From NCBI RefSeq assembly GCF_030549525.1, contig NZ_CP130831.1, forward strand, positions 4,427,501 through 4,491,500: a stretch of DNA of 64,000 bases, written 5' to 3'. The stretch comes from Stenotrophomonas sp. 704A1 (GTDB taxonomy: Bacteria; Pseudomonadota; Gammaproteobacteria; Xanthomonadales; Xanthomonadaceae). This document shows positions 1 to 7,999 of the stretch, one piece after another (position 1 is the first letter of the stretch; each line of letters starts with the position of its first letter). A program made the translations under genes and the position numbers. The notes under the pieces are model-generated. The model saw only the letters and a program-made list of their open reading frames with translations. It ran no database searches and was not told the origin of the DNA.

Positions 1-2087
1 TCGACGTTGGTCAGGCTCTTGCCCAGGTCCACGTCACCGGCACGGCGCGACTGCCGCAGCAGGTCGGCGATGGCGTTGGTCTCGGCGCAGCGGACCTCAT
101 CGCGATAGCCGCCCAGCTGGGCGAACACGCCGCCGCTGCCCGACTCGGCCAGGCTCGGCGCGCGGAAGCCGGTGGAATAGGTACCGCGCAGCATCAGCTG
201 GTCGAACGCCTGGTACTTGAAGCCGATCTTCGGGGCCACGTTGGCCTTGAAGTTCGGGTACTTGTCCACGCGCAGAGCGGCATCCAGTTCCAGCTTGTCG
301 GTGATCGGCGCCACCGTTTCGGCGAACAGCGCGTAGGTATTGCGCGCACCGTCGAACCACGAGCCACCCTGCTGGGTGATCAGGCCAGCGGCTGCATCCG
401 GGTTGCCGGGGGTGTAGAAGGTTTCGCGGCTGGCATTGAAGCCGAACGCCGCACGCATCTCACCGGCCGGCAGCTGAAACAGCGGACCTTCGATCTTGCC
501 GTCCAGGGTATGCAGGCGGGTCCACGACTGGATGTCGAACGTCGGGAAGGCCTCGCGGATCAACGCACCGTTGGCATCGCTGATCTCGCCGAAGCGGTAG
601 GCGGGGTGGTCGGAAATGATCACCCGGCCGGTGCCCGGATCGATGCTGTACGGACCGAAGGCCTTCTCGAAGCCCTTCAGGTTGACGTTGATGGTCTGGT
701 AGGTGGTCGAGTGCGTGCCGGCGGTGGCAAAGGCGGTTTCCCAGTTCCAGTCACCGACATTGCCGCGCGCGCCGGTCAGCACGCGGTAGCTCTTGTCGGT
801 GTTGCGCTGGCCGAAGTAGTTGGCACCGGCGTCCTGCAGCAGGTACTGCAGGCCGACCACGCCGCCCATCATCGCCTTCAGTTCGGGGCTGGCGTGGTTG
901 TACTCGTTGTTCGGGCCCAGGTACGGGTACAGGAACTGGTTGACCGTGGTGCCGGTATCGCGCGAGAACCAGCTGGTCGGATTGCCGGTGGTGGTGCTGA
1001 ATGCACGCGGCGTACCGCCGTTGGCGCGCAGGTCGATGTCGGTATAGGTGGCCTCGGCGAAGATCTCGGTGCTGTCGCCGACCAGGAAGGTGCCGTTGAG
1101 GTAGGCGGTGTTGCGCTCGGACTTGGCGCCGGCATCGATCTCGTTGTTCATCCAGGTTTCCCAGACGCAACGCGGGCCGGCAGCTTCGCCGACCAGCACG
1201 TTCTGGCACCCCGGCGCGGCTTCCTGCACGCGGCGGCCGGTGACGGGATCGAAGGCGAAGTAGCTGCCCGGATTGAACTGGCCGGGCTTGCTGCCCACGC
1301 CCAGGCGCAGGTTGGTCAGGTAGTTGGGGTTGTTGACGTAGTACTGGTCCGGGCGCTTGTCATAGAAATCGGCCAGCGGGATCGCGTCGCGGCGGTACAT
1401 GTTCACCGCGCCGTAGATGTTGAAGCGGTTCTCGGCCAGGTCACCGAAGCCGGCGGTGATGCTGGCCTGGCGCTCGCCGTAGGAGTCGATGCGCGAGGAG
1501 GTGTCGTTGCTGAAGGTGATTTCCGCGCCCTGGAAGTTGCGCTTGGTGATCACGTTGATCACGCCGGCCACCGCATCGGTGCCGTACACCGCCGAGGCGC
1601 CGTCGGTCAGCACCTCCATGCGTTCGATGGCCGCAGCCGGAATCGCATCGATGTTGACGAACTGGGTCTGGAAGCCGGCCGGCGCACCGTAGTACGACAG
1701 GCGCCGGCCGTTCAGCAGCACCAGGGTGCCCTGTGCGCCCAGGCCACGCAGGTTGGCCTGCGATGCACCGTCGGAGCCGGTGAACAGCGAACGCGAGTCC
1801 TGCTGCGCCGGGCGGGCGGCCGGCAGGTTGTCCAGCACCTGCAGCAGCGTGCGCGCACCCATGTTCTGGATGTCCTGCTTGCTGATCACCTGCACCGGCG
1901 AGGCGGTTTCCACGTCGGTGCGGCGGATGTTGGAACCGGTGACCTCGATGCGGGCCAGATCGGTGGCGTTGTCCTTGCTGTCCTGCGCGAAGGCGGGCGC
2001 AGCGACCGACAGCAGCACGCCGGCGATGGCCAGCGACAGCGGAGCGATGGAACGACAGGGGGGGCGGCGGTGGCGTGCGGGCAACAT
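1..2087 (-). CDS. TonB-dependent outer-membrane receptor (3' part outside window)
   Basis: I read the minus strand from ATG at 2087 leftward without a stop to the window edge, giving 695 codons; the C-terminal barrel end is missing. An AGGAGAG ribosome site lies about 8 bases before the ATG. The first ~35 residues form a signal peptide ending in AFAQ. The plug domain follows, with the LRGLG and LVLLNGRRL signatures and the VYGTDAVAGVINVITK motif typical of these receptors, then barrel-like aromatic repeats. The gene lies directly downstream of the GH31 glycosidase on the same strand. By analogy with Xanthomonas carbohydrate-utilisation loci it probably imports oligosaccharides across the outer membrane with TonB/ExbBD. 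The actual substrate, a GalNAc-containing glycan, is inferred from neighbours only. Confidence 0.9.
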   Translation of the reverse strand, partial: MLPARHRRPPCRSIAPLSLAIAGVLLSVAAPAFAQDSKDNATDLARIEVTGSNIRRTDVETASPVQVISKQDIQNMGARTLLQVLDNLPAARPAQQDSRSLFTGSDGASQANLRGLGAQGTLVLLNGRRLSYYGAPAGFQTQFVNIDAIPAAAIERMEVLTDGASAVYGTDAVAGVINVITKRNFQGAEITFSNDTSSRIDSYGERQASITAGFGDLAENRFNIYGAVNMYRRDAIPLADFYDKRPDQYYVNNPNYLTNLRLGVGSKPGQFNPGSYFAFDPVTGRRVQEAAPGCQNVLVGEAAGPRCVWETWMNNEIDAGAKSERNTAYLNGTFLVGDSTEIFAEATYTDIDLRANGGTPRAFSTTTGNPTSWFSRDTGTTVNQFLYPYLGPNNEYNHASPELKAMMGGVVGLQYLLQDAGANYFGQRNTDKSYRVLTGARGNVGDWNWETAFATAGTHSTTYQTINVNLKGFEKAFGPYSIDPGTGRVIISDHPAYRFGEISDANGALIREAFPTFDIQSWTRLHTLDGKIEGPLFQLPAGEMRAAFGFNASRETFYTPGNPDAAAGLITQQGGSWFDGARNTYALFAETVAPITDKLELDAALRVDKYPNFKANVAPKIGFKYQAFDQLMLRGTYSTGFRAPSLAESGSGGVFAQLGGYRDEVRCAETNAIADLLRQSRRAGDVDLGKSLTNV

Positions 2088-2161
2088 CGGGGTTCTCTCC
2101 TGGCAGGGGTGGCGGCGCGGAAGGCAGCACGAAAGCGATTGGCGGGCAAAACGCTCCCGGG

Positions 2162-2181
2162 CCACGGCTCGGAAGCCGTGG
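2162..2181. other. perfect 8-bp stem-loop between GH31 gene and TonB receptor
   Basis: The sequence ccacggct-cgga-agccgtgg is a perfect inverted repeat with a four-base loop. It lies in the 131-bp space between the stop of the GH31 gene and the receptor start, so a GH31-receptor transcript would carry it. No T-tract directly follows on the minus strand, so it is more likely an mRNA processing or stabilising hairpin, or a weak attenuator, than a full terminator. Confidence 0.4.
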
Positions 2182-2218
2182 TCGGAATGGGCGGGGGAGG
2201 AGCGGTGTTACGAGGGGG

Positions 2219-5200
2219 TCATGGGGCGACGAAGCTGGCGGAGTCGCCCTCCTGGCCGATCAGCACGGCGTTGGCCCAGTTGGCACAGACCTGGGCGGGT
2301 TGGCTGCCCTGCGCACCCAGCGTGCGCAGGCTCAGGGTGGAAAGACCACGGATGTCCAGTTCCGGCTTGACCACGCCGGGCGCCTTCACCAGGCCGCTGT
2401 CGTACAGCAGGCGGTTGTCGCCCCAGACCTGGAACTGCAGGCCGCCGGCGCTGCGGCAGGCGTCATCGATGCCCAGGTCGGCGCGCAGCAGATGCCAGCT
2501 GCCCTGCAGGCGCAGATCGATGCGGCTGGTGGCGGCCACGCCGAGGCCGCGGCGGAACTGCAGGCCGTTCATGCGCATGCCGGCCTCGCCGCTGAACGCC
2601 TTGTCGGTGCGCACCTGCTGGGCCAGCGCGGCCGGCACCGGCAGCTCGGAGAGATAGCGCTGCCGGGCCGGTCGCTCCGGTTCCTGGTGTTCGAGAATGT
2701 GGAAGGTGGACAGCGCGATCGGGCCGACATCGCGCGGCTGCAGCGCATCGAACGCGCGCGCACTTCCCTGCGCCGCTGTCACCATCGGATCGGTACTGCT
2801 GGCACCGTCTCCTTCAGGGTTCTGCACGCTCAACACGCGGAAGCGCAGCAGGCGGCCGGCATGGGCAGGGAAATCGATGCGCTGCACGCCTTCCTTCAGC
2901 TGCAGGCGGCCACGGGCGATCGGCTCGCCCCACTCGCCGTTGCTGTCGCCCAGGTACACCTCGTAGTCGCGCACCTGGCCATGCTTCCAGTTCTTGTCGT
3001 TGCGCGGGGCGATGTCGATGCCGTCGATCATCTTCCGTTCGCCGAAGCCCACCACCCATTCGTGGGCACCGGTACGCACGGCCTGGTTGCGCACGCTGCG
3101 GAACCAGGTGCCCGGGTCATCGTCGAAGGCGTTTTCCAGCGCATGGCCGGGTTCTTCGGCCGGGCGGTTGACCACCAGCAGGCTGTCGGCCGGCAGTTCG
3201 CGGCCCAGCACCGGCGCGGCCGGGTAGGCGTCGTCGGCGGTGGCAGCAGCGACGGCGAAGTCCAGCTGCAGCTGCAGCGGCTGGCGGATGTCCTGGCTGG
3301 CCGTGCGCACGTGCAGCGTGCCCCGGCGTTCGGCGGCATCGAAGTACCAGCCTTCGCTGGCGCTGTTGAACGTGGCCGCATCGGCCAGCGCCGGCAATGC
3401 GCGGCCACCGGCCTGCACCGCACGCGGCGCCTGCCGGCTCAGCACGCGCAGGCCATAGCGGCGCTGCGCCAGCTGGCCCTTGTAGGTTCCCTGCACCGCA
3501 TCGATCTGCACCTGCACCGGGCCACTGCCCTGCGCCGGTGCCTGCATGCGGATCTGCTGCGTGCTCGACTCGCCCTGCTGGTAGCGGCGGGTGTTGCCAT
3601 CGTCTTCGTACAGCGTGTACTGCGAATCACCCTGCGGGTACAGGTCGAACGTCACTTCGTCGAGGGGCTTTTCGCCATCGAACAGCATCGACGGGTACAT
3701 CGGCAGGATCGCACCGGCACGCACGAACACCGGCAGCGTGGCCAGGTCGACCTGGCGATCCAGCTGGCGGCCGTCGGCGGCGGCCTGCACGCGGCGGCCA
3801 TCCCAGTAGTCGATCCAGCCGCCGGCGGGCAGGTGGATGTCGCGGCGCCAGCCGCGGCTGGCGGCCTGGCTGCGGTACACCGGCGCCACCAGCAGGTCGC
3901 GGCCGAGCAGGAACTGGTACTTGTAGGTTTCATCCTGCGCATGCGGATCGCGCGGGTTGTCCCACATCAGGCCACGCACCGGCGGTGCACCGGTCTGCGC
4001 GGCCTCGTGCACCAGGCCGTACATGTACGGGGTCAGGCGCATCTTCAGCTTCAGGTAATCGCGGTTGATGCTGCGGTAGGGCTCGTCGTACCACCATGGA
4101 TGCTTGCGCGCGTTCGACGACCAGCCGCTCATGCCCATCAGCACCGGGGTGAACGCCTTCCACTGCAGGTCGCGGGTGAAGGTCTCGGCGCTGCCGCCGA
4201 AGATCGCATCCACATCGCCGCTGGCGTAGGCCATGCCGGACAGGCCCGAACCGACCAGGGTCGGCACGTGCCAGCGGATGTAGTCCCAGCTGCTGCTCTG
4301 GTCTCCGGTCCAGGCCACGGCATAGCGCTGGATGCCGGCCCAGCCCATCACCGTCCACAGGAACGGGCGCGAGTCGGAATTGTCGAGGATGCCGTTGAAT
4401 GCCTGGCGGTTGGCGTCCATCGCGAACTGGTAGCCCTTGCCGGTCCAGGCCACGTCCAGTTTCTGCACGCGGCTGCCGGCCTTGCCCACTTCCCAGGCGA
4501 TCTTGTCGACGCCGTTCTCGGTCCACAGGCCGGTGCGGAAACCGTAGCCGGCCAGCCCCTTCACCGTTTCCGGCAGCTGCCTGTAACCGCAGCCATAGCC
4601 ATCGTTGGGCAGGATCCAGCCACCGGGCATGTCGTGGGCGCGGTACTGCCTGGCCACGCTGTCGACCACATCCGGCGTGGTACCGGTCGGGCCGTCGCTC
4701 CAGCCTTCGGGCACGGTGCCGGGCTTCTTGCTGTTGTCGCCGTCGTTGTAGCAATCGGCATCGCCGTAGGACAGCGCCCAGCGCGCAACCATGTTCGGGC
4801 GGCCGGTCAGCTGGGTGTAGCGTTCGATCAGCCTGGGCAGGTCCGCGCCCACGAAGTAGTAGGCATCGAAGCGGTCTTCGCGGTGCAGCAGCGTGGCCTG
4901 GTCGCTCTGGCGCAGGTCGTAGCTGCCATCGCTCCAGGTGTTGCGCAGCATGCCCCAGCCGCGGCTGCTCAGCAGCATCGGCGCCGGGCTTGGGCGGTCG
5001 CCCTCTTCCCAGCCGCCGGAATAGGACACCTCCAGCTCGCGGCCCTTGAACTGGTAGCGGCCGTTCTGCTGGCCGCCGCCGTAATAGCCCTCATCGGCCT
5101 GCGAGGACAGCACCTGCACGCTCTGCGCGGCATCCAGGTCCAGCGGCTGCAGTTCCTGCCACAGCGCGGTGGGCTGGCCGTTGTCCAGGCGTTCCAGGCG

Positions 5201-5575
5201 CAGCCGCAGCGGCTGGCGCTGTACGTGCAGTACCAGCGCATCGGTGCGCACGCGGATTTCCTGCGCGTCTTCTTCCAGCTGCGCCTGCACGTTCGCCTTG
5301 GGCTGCGGCAGCACGATCGGTGCGGCCTTGTCGCCGGCACCGGTCAGGGTGCCGTTGCGTCCGGCCTGCACGCGGATGATGTCGCTGGCCGGCAGTTCGA
5401 TGCGGATCCGCGCGCCGTTGTCGGTCTGCAGGTCCCAGCCGCGCACGCCCTCGCCATCGCTGGCACGGACCGAGCGCAGGTTGCCGACGGGTTCGGCCTG
5501 GGCAGTCGTGGCCACCAGCATCAGGGCCGGCAGCAATGCCAGCAGCAGCGGCGAACGACGAACGCAGATTTCCAC
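2219..5575 (-). CDS. secreted GH31-family glycosidase with F5/8C and NPCBM modules, probable alpha-N-acetylgalactosaminidase
   Basis: About 1118 aa. I prefer GTG at 5575 because GGGAG lies five bases upstream; an in-frame GTG at 5596 has no ribosome site. A signal peptide ends in TTAQA, so the enzyme is periplasmic or exported. A GH31 (beta/alpha)8 barrel occupies about residues 240-540, with a candidate nucleophile Asp near 374 (motif KLDVAW) and a candidate acid/base Asp near 425 in WTGDQ. A C-terminal beta-domain, an F5/8-type (CBM32-like) module (~790-925) and an NPCBM module (~975-1110, with FQVW and LLYDSG) follow. The WTGDQ context and the adjacent galactosamine-6-phosphate genes suggest the GH31 branch that releases alpha-linked GalNAc rather than glucose. 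GH31 membership is clear; substrate is inferred. Confidence 0.85.
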   Translation of the reverse strand: MEICVRRSPLLLALLPALMLVATTAQAEPVGNLRSVRASDGEGVRGWDLQTDNGARIRIELPASDIIRVQAGRNGTLTGAGDKAAPIVLPQPKANVQAQLEEDAQEIRVRTDALVLHVQRQPLRLRLERLDNGQPTALWQELQPLDLDAAQSVQVLSSQADEGYYGGGQQNGRYQFKGRELEVSYSGGWEEGDRPSPAPMLLSSRGWGMLRNTWSDGSYDLRQSDQATLLHREDRFDAYYFVGADLPRLIERYTQLTGRPNMVARWALSYGDADCYNDGDNSKKPGTVPEGWSDGPTGTTPDVVDSVARQYRAHDMPGGWILPNDGYGCGYRQLPETVKGLAGYGFRTGLWTENGVDKIAWEVGKAGSRVQKLDVAWTGKGYQFAMDANRQAFNGILDNSDSRPFLWTVMGWAGIQRYAVAWTGDQSSSWDYIRWHVPTLVGSGLSGMAYASGDVDAIFGGSAETFTRDLQWKAFTPVLMGMSGWSSNARKHPWWYDEPYRSINRDYLKLKMRLTPYMYGLVHEAAQTGAPPVRGLMWDNPRDPHAQDETYKYQFLLGRDLLVAPVYRSQAASRGWRRDIHLPAGGWIDYWDGRRVQAAADGRQLDRQVDLATLPVFVRAGAILPMYPSMLFDGEKPLDEVTFDLYPQGDSQYTLYEDDGNTRRYQQGESSTQQIRMQAPAQGSGPVQVQIDAVQGTYKGQLAQRRYGLRVLSRQAPRAVQAGGRALPALADAATFNSASEGWYFDAAERRGTLHVRTASQDIRQPLQLQLDFAVAAATADDAYPAAPVLGRELPADSLLVVNRPAEEPGHALENAFDDDPGTWFRSVRNQAVRTGAHEWVVGFGERKMIDGIDIAPRNDKNWKHGQVRDYEVYLGDSNGEWGEPIARGRLQLKEGVQRIDFPAHAGRLLRFRVLSVQNPEGDGASSTDPMVTAAQGSARAFDALQPRDVGPIALSTFHILEHQEPERPARQRYLSELPVPAALAQQVRTDKAFSGEAGMRMNGLQFRRGLGVAATSRIDLRLQGSWHLLRADLGIDDACRSAGGLQFQVWGDNRLLYDSGLVKAPGVVKPELDIRGLSTLSLRTLGAQGSQPAQVCANWANAVLIGQEGDSASFVAP

Positions 5576-5600
5576 ACGGACTCCCAACCCGTTCACCGGG

Positions 5601-5862
5601 CGTTTCGAAAGCGGTTGGGCCGACTCTAGGGCAGCGATTCGAAAGATGTCAACAAATTGAAAGGAAAAAGGAAGATATATTTAGATGAAACGAAAGTTGG
5701 TGCGGTGCAATACTTTGTGTAATCGCTTGCAGAGGCCTGTTAAGCATTGTGCGATACGGCATTCAGCCCTTTCTTTCGTTTTCTCCGCTGCGGTTCAAGG
5801 CAGAAAGGCAACCCCGCCATATCTTTCTTTTTGCTTTCGGTATTTGACATTTCGAAAGAAAA
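5601..5862. promoter_or_regulatory. array of GAAAG/CTTTC boxes, candidate AgaR-type operators
   Basis: The 300-bp gap between the divergent GH31 and agaS genes is far more AT-rich than the flanking genes. GAAAG occurs at 5607, 5641, 5659, 5692, 5803 and 5854, and CTTTC at 5769, 5773, 5823 and 5834. Two boxes sit inside palindromic TTTCGAAA (5603-5610 and 5850-5857) and one in TTCGAA (5638-5643). E. coli AgaR is a DeoR-family repressor that recognises repeated CTTTC/TTTC-rich sites, and a DeoR gene lies in this locus, so these are likely its operators. I see the repeats directly; the regulator assignment is inference. Confidence 0.7.
5623..5652 (-). promoter_or_regulatory. candidate sigma70 promoter for the GH31 gene
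   Basis: On the minus strand a perfect TTGACA (5652-5647) is separated by 18 bases from TAGAGT (5628-5623). The GTG start at 5575 is about 45 bases beyond. A CTTTCGAA box directly follows the -35 hexamer, so a DeoR-type repressor bound there would block RNA polymerase. Confidence 0.6.
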
Positions 5863-5873
5863 CGCAGATGGTG
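5844..5873 (+). promoter_or_regulatory. candidate agaS-operon promoter with box after the -35
   Basis: TTGACA at 5844-5849 is followed immediately by TTTCGAAAG, mirroring the arrangement on the other strand. The -10 position 17-18 bases later is a poor match (gatggt), so only the -35 is convincing. Transcription from here would give a short leader before the ATG at 5898. Confidence 0.4.
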
Positions 5874-5897
5874 CGGTGGCCCAACTGGAACCTCCGA

Positions 5898-7052
5898 ATG
5901 GACGTCACCCTGCTTTCCGATGTGTCCGCCTGGCAGCGCCGAGGCGGAGCCGATACCGCTACCGAAATCGCCCAGCAGCCGGCGCTGTGGGACTCCCTGG
6001 CGCAGGACCTGTCGCGTGCCCGCGAACGCCTGCAGGCGTTTCTTGGCGACCGCCTCGACGATCCCCGCCAGCGCGTGCTGTTCACCGGCGCCGGCAGTTC
6101 CGGTTTCATCGCCGAAATGGTGGCCGATGCGATCAATGCGCAGTGGCCGGCCGACGTGCGCGTGGTGCATACCACCAGCCTGCTGACCCACCCCGGGCTG
6201 TACCTGCAGCGCGACCGTCCCACCCTGCTGGTGTCGTTCGGCCGCAGCGGTTCCAGCCCGGAAAGCGTGGCCGCGGTGGACCGCGTGCGCAGCGATGTGG
6301 ATGACGCGCGCTTCCTGGACATCACCTGCAACGCCGAGGGCGAGCTGGCCCGTCGCGGCGCCGGCCGCGCCGACACGTGTACCCTGCTGATGCCTTCGGC
6401 CAGCTGCGACCGTGCCTTCGCCATGACCAGCAGCCTGACCTGCATGCTGCTGGCCGCGCTCACCGTGTTCGACCGCGCGCCCTGGGAGACCCGCGTGGCG
6501 CGCCTGAAGCAGATCGCCGCCCTGGCCCGCGAAGGGCTGGCGCACTGGGATGCGCCGGTGGCCGCGCTGGCACAGCGCCCGTTCAACCGCGTGATCTATC
6601 TGGGCAGCGGTCCGCTGGAGGCGCTGGCACGCGAGTGCGCACTGAAGGTGCTGGAACTGACCGCCGGCCGCGTGCTGGCGCTGGCCAACACACCGCTCGG
6701 TTTCCGCCACGGTCCGAAGTCGACGCTGGACGCCGATACCCTGGTGGTGGTGCTGCGCAGTGTGCAGCCGCTGGCGCGCCGCTACGAACAGGATCTGCTG
6801 GAAGAACTGCGCCGCGACGGCGTCGCCGGCCAGGTGCTGGCGATCGGCCCGCATTCGGATATCGGTGCCGATGACGAATACACCCTCACCGTGCCGGCCC
6901 TGGACGACCCGTGGCTGGCGCCGGTATGGCTGGGCTTCGCGCAGCTGTTCGCACTGCAGCGTTCGGCTGCACTCGGGCTGACCCCGGACAATCCGTTCCC
7001 GGACGGCACGGTCAACCGCGTGGTGAAGGGCGTCACCATCCATCATGGCTGA
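5898..7052 (+). CDS. agaS: galactosamine-6-phosphate deaminase/isomerase AgaS (SIS domains)
   Basis: 384 aa from ATG 5898, the same length as E. coli AgaS. The reading frame stays open upstream, but residues encoded before 5898 lie in the operator region. An extra ATG at 5868 is possible. Two sugar-isomerase (SIS) domains are visible: the first with FTGAGSSGFIAEM and SFGRSGSSPESVA, the second with YLGSGPLEALARECALKVLE and the FRHGPKS motif. AgaS converts galactosamine-6-phosphate to tagatose-6-phosphate plus ammonia in the cytoplasm. The gene opens a close-packed operon; its stop overlaps the start of the ROK kinase gene by eight bases. A GlmS-like or NagB-II enzyme is the main alternative, but the gene context favours AgaS. 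Confidence 0.88.
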   Translation: MDVTLLSDVSAWQRRGGADTATEIAQQPALWDSLAQDLSRARERLQAFLGDRLDDPRQRVLFTGAGSSGFIAEMVADAINAQWPADVRVVHTTSLLTHPGLYLQRDRPTLLVSFGRSGSSPESVAAVDRVRSDVDDARFLDITCNAEGELARRGAGRADTCTLLMPSASCDRAFAMTSSLTCMLLAALTVFDRAPWETRVARLKQIAALAREGLAHWDAPVAALAQRPFNRVIYLGSGPLEALARECALKVLELTAGRVLALANTPLGFRHGPKSTLDADTLVVVLRSVQPLARRYEQDLLEELRRDGVAGQVLAIGPHSDIGADDEYTLTVPALDDPWLAPVWLGFAQLFALQRSAALGLTPDNPFPDGTVNRVVKGVTIHHG

Positions 7053-7983
7053 GCTGATCGCCCACGCCTGCTACGGCATCGACATCGGCGGCACCAAGAT
7101 CGAGCTGGTGGCGTGCGATGCGGCGATGCAGGTCGCGTGGCGCCGCCGCGTGACCACGCCGCAGGGCGACTACGACGGGTTCCTGCAGGCGCTGGTGGCG
7201 CTGGTGGCCGACGCCGATGCGGCCCTGGGCCGCAACGACGCCGCCATCGGCATCGCCTTGCCCGGCGTGCGTGACCGCCGCAGCGGTCGCCAGCTCAGCG
7301 CCAATGTTCCCGCGCTGACCGGCCAGTGCGTGGCCGCCGATCTGCAGGCACGCCTGCCGCGTGCCCTGCACTTCGGCAACGATCTGCAGTGCTTTGCGTT
7401 GTCCGAAGCCCATGGCGGCGCCGCCGATGGTTACCCCAGCATGTTCGGCGCCATCCTCGGTACCGGCGCCGGCGGTGGCTTCTGCGTGCAGGGCCGGCTG
7501 CTGTCCGGATTCAATGGACTGGCCGGCGAATGGGGCCACTGGAGCGTGCCGGGCCATCTGCTGCAGCGCCACGGTCTGCCGCTGATCGCATGTGCCTGTG
7601 GCCTGCAGGGCTGCGTGGAGCGCTACGTCTCGGGCAGTGGCCTGGCGATGATCGAGCGCCATCTTGGTGGCAGCGCCCCCGACGCCGGTGCGGTGATCGC
7701 ACTGGCAGAGGCCGGTGATGCCCGCGCGCAGCAGGCACTGGGCATCCATCGCGACCTGCTCGGCCACAGCCTGGCCGCACTGGTGCTGGCGCTGGACCCG
7801 CACGTGATCGTGCTCGGCGGCGGGCTCTCGCAGTACGCGCCGCTGTACCAGCAGCTGCCGGCGGCCGTCGCCGCCCATCTGTTCAATGGCGTGCAGGTGC
7901 CGCCGATCGTGCCGCCACGCTTCGGCGATGCCGGCGGCGCCCGTGGTGCCGCCCTGCTGGCCTGCCAACCCTCGTTTTCCTGA
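7045..7983 (+). CDS. agaK: ROK-family amino-sugar kinase, probable GalNAc kinase
   Basis: 312 aa. The N-terminal phosphate motif YGIDIGGTKIE (residues 10-20) and the zinc-binding CACGLQGC motif (Cys183, 185, 190) with GEWGH (His165) define a ROK kinase. Asp113 in FGND is the expected catalytic base. It would phosphorylate free N-acetylhexosamine delivered by the MFS porter, so deacetylation and AgaS follow. ROK kinases in E. coli (NagK) act on GlcNAc; an AgaK that acts on GalNAc is known from non-PTS proteobacteria. No PTS gene is seen here, which fits. The GalNAc preference is inferred from context. Confidence 0.82.
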   Translation: MAELIAHACYGIDIGGTKIELVACDAAMQVAWRRRVTTPQGDYDGFLQALVALVADADAALGRNDAAIGIALPGVRDRRSGRQLSANVPALTGQCVAADLQARLPRALHFGNDLQCFALSEAHGGAADGYPSMFGAILGTGAGGGFCVQGRLLSGFNGLAGEWGHWSVPGHLLQRHGLPLIACACGLQGCVERYVSGSGLAMIERHLGGSAPDAGAVIALAEAGDARAQQALGIHRDLLGHSLAALVLALDPHVIVLGGGLSQYAPLYQQLPAAVAAHLFNGVQVPPIVPPRFGDAGGARGAALLACQPSFS

Positions 7984-7999
7984 TGTCTGGAGCCTGACC

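Noticed and set aside
510..5629. Very long plus-strand ORFs (510-2657 and 2075-5629) opposite the receptor and GH31 genes
   Set aside because: They are antisense shadows in GC-rich sequence. The minus-strand frames carry signal peptides, domain motifs and ribosome sites; the plus frames are low-complexity Ala/Arg/Gly/His with no recognisable domain.
5685..5897. N-terminal extension of AgaS from ATG 5685
   Set aside because: It would translate the operator region and exceed the family length; ATG 5898 gives the E. coli length.
5868..5897. ATG 5868 as agaS start
   Set aside because: It adds ten residues not expected in the family and sits within the likely -10 region; kept only as an alternative.
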